Assembly (NCBI GenBank): GCA_947167445.1
Contig: CAMVID010000016.1
Span: 13,438 to 77,437, forward strand
Length of the DNA stretch: 64,000 nucleotides
Direction of reading: 5' to 3'
Origin: G11 sp947167445
GTDB taxonomy: Bacteria; Bacillota; Clostridia; Lachnospirales; Lachnospiraceae
The notes under the pieces were generated by a model that worked only from the letters and a program-made list of their open reading frames with translations, was not told the origin of the DNA and made no database searches. This document shows positions 42,201-50,488 of the stretch, one piece after another. The translations under genes were made by a program, and so were the position numbers. Each line of letters begins with the position of its first letter. Within the stretch, counting starts at the first letter, position 1.

Positions 42201-42786
42201 TGTCGCCCCAAAGCTCCATACGAACGGGGTTTTCTTCTGTAAGGTCGTATATGTCAACGATTCCGCCTCGAACCGAAAACTGTCCGGGGGAATCTACCTG
42301 ATAGACTTTCTCATAGCCCATCCTAACAAGCTTCTCTGAAAGGGAGGCCAGTTCCAAATCATCGTCCTTTTTGATGCTAACCATGGCATCCTTTAGAACA
42401 CTCAAAGGAGGCTGGGGCGACATAAGGGCGTCAAAGGTCGTCACAAGAGTAATGGGTTTACCTTCCATTATCCTCTTGCAGGCTCTGATTCGCTCTTTTG
42501 TAAGCTGGTTTCCGTGGATGTCCGCCTGATAGAAAATCAGGTCTCTTGCAGGATAGGTGAAGGCAAATCGGTCATAGAGTCTGGCATCCTCCATGATTTC
42601 CCTGACTCTCGCTTCAGAGTAGGTTAAGACGATTTTTACCTTGTAGCCTTCTGAGAGCCCATAGATTAAGTGAAGCTTCTCCGAATCTACCGGCCCGTTT
42701 AGAAATATTGCTTTATTCTTTTTTAGATTGTCCCTCATGGCGGAAAAATCCGCCAGTTCATTAAGCAGGGTCAGTAGTGCTTGCAT
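39241..42786 (-). CDS. mfd: Transcription-repair coupling factor
   Basis: 1181 aa. N-terminal UvrB-like region (RFAFTYPARDLIFYQADIHG), RNA-polymerase-interacting CarD-like domain (YVIHETHGLGIYRGIEKIAV), then RecG-type helicase core with DRLICGDVGYGKTEIAIRAA, the DEEQ box in LLIIDEEQRFGVTHKEKI and the motif VI region QLRGRVGRSNRTAYAFLMY, and a C-terminal TRCF domain. Removes stalled polymerase and recruits UvrA. Starts inside the 3' end of pth (26-nt overlap); ribosome site is weak, so coupled translation is likely. Diguanylate cyclase gene follows. Confidence 0.96.
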   Translation of the reverse strand: MQALLTLLNELADFSAMRDNLKKNKAIFLNGPVDSEKLHLIYGLSEGYKVKIVLTYSEARVREIMEDARLYDRFAFTYPARDLIFYQADIHGNQLTKERIRACKRIMEGKPITLVTTFDALMSPQPPLSVLKDAMVSIKKDDDLELASLSEKLVRMGYEKVYQVDSPGQFSVRGGIVDIYDLTEENPVRMELWGDTVDSIRSFDVLSQRSIEELQSFTVYPATEIILSKEELAAGLKKIEKEAVTQEEKLRADFKTEEAHRVKQQFKELKERLTEFNDFTNLESYVNYFYKDTASLADLIKDESHIFFLDEPGRIKEHAEATEAEFKESMSHRLEKGYILPGQLNILYSVNKTLAKLAGEPTVALSTLESKTRFISTDATFNIETRSIASFNNSFDSLVKDLKKYKKDSYRVLLLSGSRTRAKRLAEDLRDQEIPAVYSEDPARGVIPGEVLVCYGHVRRGFVYPLLKFVCISESDIFGAEKKKKKKKFSPYKGQGQAIADFAELRIGDYVIHETHGLGIYRGIEKIAVEGIAKDYMKIEYRDGGVLYIPATGLDLLQKYAASDSGKHKLNKLGSKEWVKTKTKVKGAVEEIAKDLVELYAKRQDRNGYVYGKDTVWQKEFEEMFPFEETEDQLAAIEATKADMESTKIMDRLICGDVGYGKTEIAIRAAFKAVQEGKQVVYLVPTTILAQQHYTTFTQRLKDFPVRVELLSRFRSSAQQKKTVEELRKGMVDIVIGTHRVLSDDVQYKDLGLLIIDEEQRFGVTHKEKIKKLRENVDVLTLTATPIPRTLHMSLIGIRDMSILEEAPEDRLPIQTYVLEYNEEIVREAIVRELSRNGQVYYVYNQVNNIADIAAKIQELVPEANVAYAHGQMRENQLEKIMYDFVAGEIDVLVSTTIVETGLDISNVNTMIIHDSDRMGLSQLYQLRGRVGRSNRTAYAFLMYKRDKMITEVAEKRLEAIREFTDLGSGFKIAMRDLEIRGAGNLLGRTQHGHMEAVGYEMYCKMLNDAVKSLKGIDEIKDFPTVIDLDVDAFIPAEYIVNEVQKLDIYKRITGIETKAESEDMKGELLDRFGAVPTSVENLLRIALIRVAAHKLFFTEIKGKNEKITFTFYPGARINAAKIPEFLSNYKKKMTFTAVGVPYFTYRYEKTGIIDKDAENLLKDTEDILEKMQILLETAEG

Positions 42787-43363
42787 CGTCTTTTCTTTTC
42801 TTGGTGTTAAACTTGTTCATGGCCTTGTCAACGCCGTCTGTAAGCATTGTCTTAATGGCCTCTGCTGCGGTTTCAGCCGCTATCTCAATAATCTTTGCGT
42901 CATCTTTGTTGAAGTGCCCAAGGACGTGGTCCGCCAGATCTTCACCCTCTACCTTGGCTCCGACCCCAACTCTTATTCTGGTAAAACCCTGAGTTCCTAC
43001 ATTTGCGATAATGCTCTTTAAGCCGTTATGTCCGCCGGCGCTTCCGCTCTTTCTGATTCGAAGATTTCCTGTGGGAAGGTCGATATCATCGGAGATTATG
43101 ATGAGCTCGCTCTCGGGGTCGATCTTATAGAAGTCCATGAGGCTTCTTACGCTCATGCCGCTGAGATTCATGTAGGTCTGGGGCTTGGCAAGAACCACTT
43201 TCTCGCCCTCGATGACGCCCTCCCCAATCTTTGCGGAGTGCTTGCTTTTATTTACTTTAATGTCACAGTCAATCGCTAGCTTGTCGATTACCGCAAAGCC
43301 CACGTTGTGACGGGTATTCTCATATTTCTTGCCCGGATTCCCCAGGCCTACGATTACGTACAT
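42761..43363 (-). CDS. pth: Peptidyl-tRNA hydrolase
   Basis: 200 aa from ATG 43363 (MYVIVGLGNPGKKYENTRHN), with AAGGGA upstream. The catalytic His is in TRHNVGFAVID (about residue 20); KPQTYMNLSG, SDDIDLPTGNLRIRKSGSAG then GHNGLKSI complete the family pattern. Releases tRNA from prematurely dropped peptidyl-tRNA. Upstream of mfd with overlap, the conserved pth-mfd order of Firmicutes. Confidence 0.95.
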   Translation of the reverse strand: MYVIVGLGNPGKKYENTRHNVGFAVIDKLAIDCDIKVNKSKHSAKIGEGVIEGEKVVLAKPQTYMNLSGMSVRSLMDFYKIDPESELIIISDDIDLPTGNLRIRKSGSAGGHNGLKSIIANVGTQGFTRIRVGVGAKVEGEDLADHVLGHFNKDDAKIIEIAAETAAEAIKTMLTDGVDKAMNKFNTKKRKDDASTTDPA

Positions 43364-43402
43364 GCTATAATTTCCCTTCATGTTCTGCTAATCCAAAGTA
43401 TA

Positions 43403-43439
43403 AAAAAGTCCCGTGACTTTTGCAAGTCACGGGATTCTT
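43403..43439. terminator. Bidirectional terminator between pth and the 43452 gene
   Basis: Arms TCCCGTGACTT (43409-43419) and AAGTCACGGGA (43424-43434), loop TTGC. Runs of A before and TTCTTCT after. On the minus strand the T-run follows the hairpin, ending the 43452-46174 operon upstream of pth. Confidence 0.85.
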
Positions 43440-43451
43440 CTCAGATATTTA

Positions 43452-44663
43452 TTACACCGTCCTTGCAGGGGGAACGTCTATGGAGACGTCGCTTACAGGG
43501 AAGGTAATGCAGGGATGAATGTAGCCAAACTGAAGGTCAGCAAGACGGCGGCCGTCAACTGACTTTGGTACATATACATCGCCTTTAAGAAGCTGTGAGT
43601 GGCAATAGCCGCAGATTCCGCTTCGACACTGGGCGGGAGCGGTGATTCCTGCTCTCTCCATTGCAACAAGCAAGGATTCCTCAGAAGTACAGGGAATTGT
43701 AAATTCCTTACCTGCCATCTTAACAGATAATGTATACTTGCCTTCTTTTCCCTTAGGAAAATCTGCATCCTTCTCAGGATTTCTGTACTCACCAAAAAGC
43801 TCGTGACGTACGAACTTGCGGCGGATTCCGAGGGTTGCGATTTCCTTATCCGCGAAGTTATACATTGCCTGAGGTCCACACATGAAGATTGAGTAATCCT
43901 CACCTGCAGGGGCATACTTCTTAATTAAATCAGCTGTGATAAAACCGTGCTCGCAGCCTTCAGCCTCAGCGTCACTAAGTACATTTACAAGTTTAAACTT
44001 ATCGCAGCTCTTCTCAAGCTCTTTAAACTCAGCCTCAAAAACTGCATCCTCCAAAGTTCTTGAACCATAAAGGAGAATTAATTTTGCATCCTCATCACCG
44101 TCTGCAATTGCTTTGGCAAGGGAACGGAAAGGTGTGATTCCGCTTCCGCCTGCAAGACCGATTACAGTCTTTGCATCACGAAGAGGCTCATAGGTAAATA
44201 CTCCAAGGGGAGCGCTTGCCGTAACCTTCTCTCCAACCTTCCAGTTATCAAGAATGAAGTTGGAAGCAAGGCCTTCGCCTGCTCTCTTGATTGTTAACAT
44301 GTACTTTCCTTCAAGAGCTTCCTTGGGAGAAGATGAAAGAGAGTATGGACGGGTAATTGTGCTCTCTCCGATCTTAAGAGAAAGGCTTAAGTACTGGCCG
44401 GCACTAAAGTATGCCAAAGCCTTGGTGCCTGCTTCCTCATCGGCTTTAAGCACAAAGGTCTTAACATCGGGAGCCGCATCTATAACCTCAGCCACAACAA
44501 GATGCTGAACTGTGGGGTGAAGAGCTGCTGCCAGTTCGTTTGCCTTATATGATTTAAGTTCAGGAAGTTTTTTTGCGGGAGCAGCTGCAATTTTCTCCTC
44601 TCTCTTTGGAATCATTGCAGTAAACTTCATCATGTCCAGGGATTTAATATTCGGTTTACTCAT
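43452..44663 (-). CDS. FAD/NAD(P)H reductase with C-terminal 2Fe-2S domain
   Basis: 403 aa. FNR-type FAD domain (about residues 50-155) with RPYSLSSSPKEALEGKYMLT, NAD(P) domain with GLAGGSGITPFRSLAKAI, MCGPQAMYNF, and a plant-type 2Fe-2S ferredoxin domain at the C-terminus with CRSGICGYCHSQLLKG and a final Cys in HPCITF. Transfers electrons from NAD(P)H through FAD and the cluster to a partner. Starts 2 bp after the CrtI-like gene stop, so the 44666 product is the probable electron acceptor or partner. N-terminal 45 residues (Lys/Ala-rich) are extra. Confidence 0.88.
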   Translation of the reverse strand: MSKPNIKSLDMMKFTAMIPKREEKIAAAPAKKLPELKSYKANELAAALHPTVQHLVVAEVIDAAPDVKTFVLKADEEAGTKALAYFSAGQYLSLSLKIGESTITRPYSLSSSPKEALEGKYMLTIKRAGEGLASNFILDNWKVGEKVTASAPLGVFTYEPLRDAKTVIGLAGGSGITPFRSLAKAIADGDEDAKLILLYGSRTLEDAVFEAEFKELEKSCDKFKLVNVLSDAEAEGCEHGFITADLIKKYAPAGEDYSIFMCGPQAMYNFADKEIATLGIRRKFVRHELFGEYRNPEKDADFPKGKEGKYTLSVKMAGKEFTIPCTSEESLLVAMERAGITAPAQCRSGICGYCHSQLLKGDVYVPKSVDGRRLADLQFGYIHPCITFPVSDVSIDVPPARTV

Positions 44664-44665
44664 AA

Positions 44666-46174
44666 TTAGTTACCCCCTTTCAATCTGCCTATCACCCGGT
44701 TGGAATTCTGGTAACCGATGATATATGCAGAGCTGTATCCGTCGCCTCTTGAAGAGTGCCCTCCTACAAAGGTGATTCCGGGAATGGTAAAATCTGCCTT
44801 CTCATGGGCAATACGCGCCATAAGGTGATCCCATCCGGAAAGCTTGTATCCGTAAATTGTTCCATCGGGAGTTCCAAGGTATCTTGCAAAGGTTACGGGG
44901 GTGGCTATGGAAATCTCCTCGATATGTGAACGGATATCGATTCCCATTAACTCTTCATAGTCCTTAATATACTTCTCTGCCTGAGCATTCTTCCACTTCT
45001 TGTATTCCTCGGGCTTAAGATCTTTAGGAATATCCGAGCCATAGCAAAGGTATGTGAAGAATAATGTACATGTTCCCTCAGGTGAACTTTCAGGTACAAC
45101 CTTGTTTAAGCTGTTAACGATGTAAAGGCCTCTGGTATCGTGTTGAACTCTGGGGTTTGGATCGTTAACCACAAAGACTGTGTAGTCTTTGATTCCAAGT
45201 TCCTCGGCCGTGCAGTCACATCCGATATAAATAGTCTCAACAGAAATACCGAAGTCTCTTGCATTGGCAAGCTTAAGTTCGTTCTCAGGAACCTTCTTCT
45301 CATCCATTCTGTTGTAAACGTTGTTAGGAATAGCATTTGAAATGATTTCTTTTGCAAATACCTTCTCGCCGTTTGCAACGACACCGTTGATTCTTCCATT
45401 TTCATCTGTGAGGAACTCGGTAACTTCGCTGTTATACCAAACCTCACCGCCATTATCCAAAAGTACTTTAATAAGAGCTTCTGACAACTCATGTGAACGC
45501 TTTGCAGGCATTGCTGCGCCGTCCTTCACATAGCCGGTTACCATGTTAAGGTAATGCATGCAGTTTAATTCATCTGTGGGTACGCCAAGGTATCCCCAGT
45601 AAGTATTAACGATATTTCTGGCTTTCTCAGGCATGCCTAAAGCAATCTGAACTTCCTCAACAGAGTGGGAAGCACAGCGCATAAAGTTGCCGTATTTTAA
45701 AGCCATCACAAGCTTATTGGGATTGCCCTTTTTCTTTGTGATGTACTCTGTTGCCTGTTTGCAGTTAACTACCAGATCAAGGAAAGCCTTAACGCTTGCG
45801 CGGCTTCCGGGGCAGGCAGCCTCAATGGAATCACAGTATCCGTCAATTCCGCCCTTTACGGTTACATCATATCCGTTCTCTCCCTTGGCGATTACACGAT
45901 ACATGTTGTTCTCATATCGCCAGTCAACCTTTGCGCCCAAATCCTCAAAGATCTTATAAACCGTGTCGGGGTGCTCAGGTGTACCTACCGAACACAGTTC
46001 ATGAAGTGAAGGCTCAAATTCGAAGCGTCCTCTTACGAAGCTGGTTGCACATCCGCCGGGGATGTTGTGCTTCTCAAGCAGTAACGTCTTTAAGCCATGC
46101 TTGGCACAGTTTGCAGCAGCAACCATACCGCCGTTACCTGCACCTACGACAATAACATCATATTGTCTGTCCAT
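44666..46174 (-). CDS. CrtI/phytoene dehydrogenase-like FAD oxidoreductase
   Basis: 502 aa. N-terminal FAD-binding GxGxxG in YDVIVVGAGNGGMVAAANCA and LLEKHNIPGGCATSF; the C-terminal GITFVGGHSSRGDGYSSAY region fits the phytoene desaturase/retinol saturase/prolycopene isomerase superfamily. No phytoene synthase or other carotenoid gene is nearby, so a carotenoid role is not supported; a desaturation, saturation or isomerisation of a lipid or quinone is possible. AGGAGGGATAAC precedes the start. Operon with the 2Fe-2S reductase. Confidence 0.85.
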   Translation of the reverse strand: MDRQYDVIVVGAGNGGMVAAANCAKHGLKTLLLEKHNIPGGCATSFVRGRFEFEPSLHELCSVGTPEHPDTVYKIFEDLGAKVDWRYENNMYRVIAKGENGYDVTVKGGIDGYCDSIEAACPGSRASVKAFLDLVVNCKQATEYITKKKGNPNKLVMALKYGNFMRCASHSVEEVQIALGMPEKARNIVNTYWGYLGVPTDELNCMHYLNMVTGYVKDGAAMPAKRSHELSEALIKVLLDNGGEVWYNSEVTEFLTDENGRINGVVANGEKVFAKEIISNAIPNNVYNRMDEKKVPENELKLANARDFGISVETIYIGCDCTAEELGIKDYTVFVVNDPNPRVQHDTRGLYIVNSLNKVVPESSPEGTCTLFFTYLCYGSDIPKDLKPEEYKKWKNAQAEKYIKDYEELMGIDIRSHIEEISIATPVTFARYLGTPDGTIYGYKLSGWDHLMARIAHEKADFTIPGITFVGGHSSRGDGYSSAYIIGYQNSNRVIGRLKGGN

Positions 46175-46231
46175 GTTATCCCTCCTTAAAAATTTGTAGT
46201 TTTATTTCATGCTAAAACCATTCCACTTCTA

Positions 46232-46280
46232 ATTTTATTCCAAAATCGTTTTAATAACAATATAAAAAATGAGTACTCAT
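46232..46280 (-). promoter_or_regulatory. Promoter and palindromic box of the CrtI-like operon
   Basis: Minus strand TTGTTA (46260-46255), 17 bp, TAAAAT (46237-46232). Nine bases upstream of the -35 begins the perfect 12-bp palindrome ATGAGTACTCAT (46280-46269), a candidate operator or activator site. Confidence 0.65.
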
Positions 46281-46305
46281 ATATTGTAGAAATTGCATAA
46301 AAGTA

Positions 46306-46502
46306 GCGGGTACAACTAATATGTTTGTCTCGCGGGCTTTATGCGACCGTCCCCACTTAGCGATATGATCTCTCCTTAGAAACCGTTCTTTGGTTTCTTA
46401 GGAGAGTCTATGCGTTAGCTGGTCCCTCACGAGCTTAGTGGGGCTACGTGGAGCATCTAAGCGAGAGCGTGCCCAAGAGGCAAATATATTAGTTGTACCC
46501 GC
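46306..46502. repeat. Long imperfect palindrome B (family 1)
   Basis: Outer arms GCGGGTACAACTAATATG (46306) and ATATTAGTTGTACCCGC (to 46502), then CCCCACTTAGC (46351-46361) with GCTTAGTGGGG (46433-46443) and CTCTCCTTAGAAACC (46370-46384) with GGTTTCTTAGGAGAG (46392-46406). The minus strand carries ACGTAGCCCCACTAAGC, the same core as palindrome A. It fills most of the 46175-46528 gap, downstream of glgD. In each paired CTTAG/CTAAG block the central base is mismatched. Confidence 0.78.
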
Positions 46503-46528
46503 GAACCTTCGCCAATCCCTACAACTTT

Positions 46529-47647
46529 CTACAACACATACCTGTCGCCCTTTTCGACAACAATCTGCACCCCATTCTCCCCTTTGTAATAGGAGTTGGC
46601 CCTGATAGTTCCCCTGGACTCAACGATGCAGTTCTCGATATGTGTATTATCCCCAATGTAAACATAGTTGAGAATAATGGAGTTTTTGATGTAGCAGTTG
46701 TTTCCAATGTAGGCCTTCTTGAAGAGCACCGAATCTTCCACTGTACCGTTTACGATACAGCCGGAAGAAATAAGGCTGTTTTTGATGCTTGCACCTGAGT
46801 TGTACTTTGCAGGAGGAAGATCATCAACCTTGGAGTAGATGTCGGGATACTGATGGAAGAAGTAATCCCTGATCTCGGGCTTTAAGAAGTCCATGTTGGT
46901 GTTGAAGTAGTCATCAACGGATGCGATGTTTCTCCAGTAATCCTTAATCTTATATCCGTAGAGGCGCTTCATATCCTTATATCTGATAAGAATATCCCGT
47001 ACGAAATCGTAGCGGTCCTCCTCGGCACATCTTTCAATCATCTCGATTAAAAGACGTCTTCTTATTACATAGATTCCGCAGGAAACAGTGCTTGATTTGC
47101 TGACGAGCGGTTTCTCCTCAAACTCCTCAATCCTGCTTTCCTCATTCATCTTAATGGTTCCGAACCTGTCAACGGAAAGGTTGGGATCCAAATCCTTACA
47201 TACAACGGTGATGTCCGCCTTCTTTTCAACGTGATACTCTAACACCTTGTTGTAATCAAGCTTATAAACGCAGTCGCCTGAAGCGATTACAACGTAGGGT
47301 TCGTGTGAATCCTTAAGGTATGAAAGGTTCTGGTAGATGGCATCAGCCGTGCCGCGATACCAGTTGGAGTTATCCGCTGTCATTGCAGGGGTAAAAACGA
47401 AAAGTCCTCCCTGCTTACGTCCAAAGTCCCACCACTTGGATGATGACAGGTGCTCATTTAAAGAACGGGCATTGTACTGTGTGAACACAGCAACCTTCTG
47501 GATATGAGAGTTGGACATATTACTTAATGAAAAATCGATACTTCTGTAACTTCCCGCAATGGGCATTGCTCCGATGGCGCGGTTCTGGGAAAGTTCTTTC
47601 ATGCGGTGGTTGTTTCCGCCGGCCAAAATAATACCTATCGCTCTCAA
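46529..47647 (-). CDS. glgD: ADP-glucose pyrophosphorylase subunit
   Basis: 372 aa. Nucleotidyltransferase domain starting IGIILAGGNNHRMKELSQNR: the canonical GxGxRL is degenerate, as in GlgD, the regulatory partner of GlgC in Firmicutes. C-terminal left-handed beta-helix (about residues 270-360) with hexapeptide-like repeats (CIVNGTVEDSVLFKKAYIGN). Starts 4 bp inside the glgC stop (ATGA), so the two subunits are translationally coupled. Confidence 0.94.
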   Translation of the reverse strand: MRAIGIILAGGNNHRMKELSQNRAIGAMPIAGSYRSIDFSLSNMSNSHIQKVAVFTQYNARSLNEHLSSSKWWDFGRKQGGLFVFTPAMTADNSNWYRGTADAIYQNLSYLKDSHEPYVVIASGDCVYKLDYNKVLEYHVEKKADITVVCKDLDPNLSVDRFGTIKMNEESRIEEFEEKPLVSKSSTVSCGIYVIRRRLLIEMIERCAEEDRYDFVRDILIRYKDMKRLYGYKIKDYWRNIASVDDYFNTNMDFLKPEIRDYFFHQYPDIYSKVDDLPPAKYNSGASIKNSLISSGCIVNGTVEDSVLFKKAYIGNNCYIKNSIILNYVYIGDNTHIENCIVESRGTIRANSYYKGENGVQIVVEKGDRYVL

Positions 47648-48918
47648 ATCTCCTCACCTGCCTTTATCAAAGTTTTGCCGCTGTAAAGATTGCCGTCGGG
47701 GTAATCCACCGCTTCGGTGGCTCCGAAGATACATGTGTTTTTACCAATAATAACTCCCGGAGGGATAATGCTCTTCTCTCCGACGGTAACAAGTCCGTGG
47801 TTATAGATGTGAGGATCTGTCTCGTTCTCCACCTCGTCGCCGATACCGAGCTTGCTGCCGGTTCCCACGGTAACATCCTCGGCTACGATGGCTTTGTAGA
47901 GCTCGCAACCTTCCTCGATAACGCTTCTATTCATGATGATGGAGTCTCTTACGATGGCTCCCTTTCCTATTCTGACGCCGCAGCCGATTACCGAGTTAAT
48001 AACCTGGCCGTCGATGACGCTTCCTTCACCGATGATGCTCTTATCTATTACGCTGTCACCGGAAATATACTGAGGAGGAAGAATCTCACTCTTGGTGTAA
48101 ATCTTCCAGTATTCTTCATAAAGGTTGAAATCGGGAACAAGGTCAATAAGCTCCATATTGGCTTCCCAATATGAAGAAAGAGTTCCCACATCCTTCCAGT
48201 ATCCGTTAAATTCGTAAGCATACAAAGGAGCTTTCTGCTTGTGAAGATAAGGGATAATGTGCTTACCGAAATCAAGTCCCGGCTGGTTGGAAAGGGCAAT
48301 CAAAGAATCTTTAAGTGCCTTCCAGTTAAATATATAGATACCCATGCTAGCCAGATTACTTCTGGGGTTCTCGGGTTTCTCTTCGAAATCTTCAATCTTG
48401 TGATTCTCGTCGGTGATGATGACGCCGAAACGGCTTGCCTCCTCAATGGGAACAGGCATAACGGCAATGGTGGCCTCCGCACCGTTTTGCTTATGATAGT
48501 CAAGCATTACTTCGTAGTCCATCTTATAAATATGGTCGCCGGAAAGAATCAGAACATAGTCAGGGTTGTACTGCTCCATGTAATCAATGTTCTGATAGAT
48601 GGCATTTGCGGTTCCCGTATACCACTCCGTACTCTCTATCTTCTCGTAGGGAGGAAGCACTGATACACCGCCTATATTTCTATCCAAATCCCAGGGAATA
48701 CCTATTCCTATATGGCTGTTTAGTCTAAGGGGTTGATACTGAGTCAAGACGCCAACTGTGTCGACACCCGAGTTGATACAGTTGCTAAGAGGGAAATCAA
48801 TAATCCTGTACTTTCCGCCAAAAGCCACAGCAGGTTTCGCAACCTTTGATGTGAGAACACCAAGTCTGCTGCCCTGTCCTCCCGCAAGAAGCATGGCGAT
48901 CATTTCTTTTTTTATCAT
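47644..48918 (-). CDS. glgC: Glucose-1-phosphate adenylyltransferase
   Basis: 424 aa from ATG 48918 (MIKKEMIAMLLAGGQGSRLG), with GAGGTG upstream; the GTG 9 nt earlier would overlap that site. Catalytic GGQGSRLGVLT near residue 16, sugar-phosphate site FEEKPENPRSNLASMGIYIF, C-terminal beta-helix. Makes ADP-glucose, the committed step of glycogen synthesis, with GlgD. glgP at 15.7 kb supplies breakdown; no glgA or glgB is in the window. Promoter TTCACT-16-TATAAT. Confidence 0.95.
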   Translation of the reverse strand: MIKKEMIAMLLAGGQGSRLGVLTSKVAKPAVAFGGKYRIIDFPLSNCINSGVDTVGVLTQYQPLRLNSHIGIGIPWDLDRNIGGVSVLPPYEKIESTEWYTGTANAIYQNIDYMEQYNPDYVLILSGDHIYKMDYEVMLDYHKQNGAEATIAVMPVPIEEASRFGVIITDENHKIEDFEEKPENPRSNLASMGIYIFNWKALKDSLIALSNQPGLDFGKHIIPYLHKQKAPLYAYEFNGYWKDVGTLSSYWEANMELIDLVPDFNLYEEYWKIYTKSEILPPQYISGDSVIDKSIIGEGSVIDGQVINSVIGCGVRIGKGAIVRDSIIMNRSVIEEGCELYKAIVAEDVTVGTGSKLGIGDEVENETDPHIYNHGLVTVGEKSIIPPGVIIGKNTCIFGATEAVDYPDGNLYSGKTLIKAGEEI

Positions 48919-48967
48919 ATTTGACACCTCACGGTAAATATTTGATAAAGCAGAGATAAGTATAATA

Positions 48968-48995
48968 ATTATAGCATAAATTACACAAAAGTGAA
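48968..48995 (-). promoter_or_regulatory. Promoter of glgCD
   Basis: Minus strand TTCACT (48995-48990), 16 bp, TATAAT (48973-48968), about 50 nt before the ATG. Confidence 0.6.
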
Positions 48996-49042
48996 CAAAA
49001 GTTAGACGATTTTTCGGCGTTTTTTGTGAAAAATAATGGAAT

Positions 49043-49071
49043 TTGTCTTTTTCCTTTCAAGTGGCTATAAT
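49043..49071 (+). promoter_or_regulatory. Promoter of murC
   Basis: TTGTCT (49043-49048), 17 bp, TATAAT (49066-49071). About 35 nt leader with GGAGG at 49094-49098. Confidence 0.7.
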
Positions 49072-49110
49072 GTAGTGGATGCATTTAAACTTCGGAGGTT
49101 TAATCCACAT

Positions 49111-50487
49111 ATGTATAAGATAGATTTTAATAAACCAATTCACATACATTTCATCGGAATCGGCGGAATCAGCATGTCCGGTCTTGCCGAGGTTCTCTTA
49201 AGAGAGGGCTTCACCGTTTCAGGTTCCGACAACAAGGCAAGCGACCTTACTGCTACCCTTGAAAAGAACGGAGCAAAGATTTTCATCGGCCAACGCGCTT
49301 CAAATATCGAGCCCGGAATCGACTGTGTTGTTTACACTGCAGCCATCCACTCAGACAACCCTGAGTTTGCGGCCTGCGTTAAGGCTGAGCTTCCCATGCT
49401 TACAAGAGCTGAGCTTTTGGGTCAGCTAATGAACAACTACAAAACAAGCGTTGCAATAAGCGGAACCCACGGAAAGACCACCACAACAAGTATGATTTCC
49501 GAAATTCTTATGTCCGCTGAGGTTAACCCCACTCTTTCAATTGGAGGAATCCTTAAAAGCATCGGCGGAAATATCCGTGTCGGCGGCCCCGATTACTTCG
49601 TAACAGAGGCCTGCGAGTACACCAACAGCTTCTTAAGCCTTTACCCCACAGTGGGACTCATCCTTAATATAGAAGAAGACCATCTTGATTTCTTTAAGGA
49701 TCTTGATGATATCAGACATTCCTTCCACAAGTTTGCAAGCCAGATTGCAGCTGATGGAACTCTCATTATTAATGGTGAAATCGAAAACCTCTCAGAAATC
49801 ACTGAGGGAATCAAATGTAAAGTTCTTACCTATGGTATTAGAGGAAACTTTGACTATACCGCAAAGGACGTTACCTTTGACGATTTCGGATGTGCAAGCT
49901 ATACAGCAGTAACACCTGTGGGAGACAGAAAGGTTACCCTTTCAATTCCCGGAATGCAGAATGTATCAAACTCTTTGGCTGCGCTTGCTCTTGCCGATAC
50001 TCTTAAGATTGGCGATGACATTTCAATCCCTGCTCTTAAGAACTATCACGGCATCGACAGAAGATTTGAGTATAAGGGTAAAGTCGGTGAGGTAACCGTT
50101 GTTGATGATTACGCACACCACCCTACAGAGATTAAGGCAACCCTTCAGGCTGCCGAGAAATATCCTCACAAGGAACTTTGGGTTGTATTCCAGCCCCACA
50201 CCTACACAAGAACCAAAGCCTTCTTCGATGACTTTGCCAAAGTGCTGGCTACGGCGAACCATGTGATTTTAGCAGATATATATGCAGCAAGAGAGACGGA
50301 TACCCTGGGGATTTCATCCGAGTTACTGAAAGACAGAGTCAATGAATTCGGTGGCGACGCCTACTATTTTAGAAGTTTTGATGAGATAGAAAATTTTTTA
50401 TTACAAAAATGTAACCCCAATGACCTGTTGATAACTATGGGTGCCGGAGATGTGCATAAAATCGGTGAAAACCTGTTAGGCAAATAA
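49111..50487 (+). CDS. murC: UDP-N-acetylmuramate--L-alanine ligase
   Basis: 458 aa from ATG 49111 (MYKIDFNKPIHIHFIGIGGI); the open frame back to 49036 spans the promoter. Rossmann-like GIGGISMSGLAEVL, the ATP loop VAISGTHGKTTTTSMISEIL and C-terminal VVDDYAHHPTEIKATLQAAE are diagnostic. Adds L-Ala to UDP-MurNAc in peptidoglycan synthesis. GGAGG is 12 nt upstream, longer than usual. Followed by the DnaA-box cluster and the dnaD-like operon. Confidence 0.95.
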   Translation: MYKIDFNKPIHIHFIGIGGISMSGLAEVLLREGFTVSGSDNKASDLTATLEKNGAKIFIGQRASNIEPGIDCVVYTAAIHSDNPEFAACVKAELPMLTRAELLGQLMNNYKTSVAISGTHGKTTTTSMISEILMSAEVNPTLSIGGILKSIGGNIRVGGPDYFVTEACEYTNSFLSLYPTVGLILNIEEDHLDFFKDLDDIRHSFHKFASQIAADGTLIINGEIENLSEITEGIKCKVLTYGIRGNFDYTAKDVTFDDFGCASYTAVTPVGDRKVTLSIPGMQNVSNSLAALALADTLKIGDDISIPALKNYHGIDRRFEYKGKVGEVTVVDDYAHHPTEIKATLQAAEKYPHKELWVVFQPHTYTRTKAFFDDFAKVLATANHVILADIYAARETDTLGISSELLKDRVNEFGGDAYYFRSFDEIENFLLQKCNPNDLLITMGAGDVHKIGENLLGK

Positions 50488-50488
50488 T

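Noticed and set aside
46306..46502. tRNA-like or T-box structure near glgD
   Set aside because: No anticodon/CCA pattern or T-box motif; the sequence is a nested palindrome matching the one at 21.97 kb.
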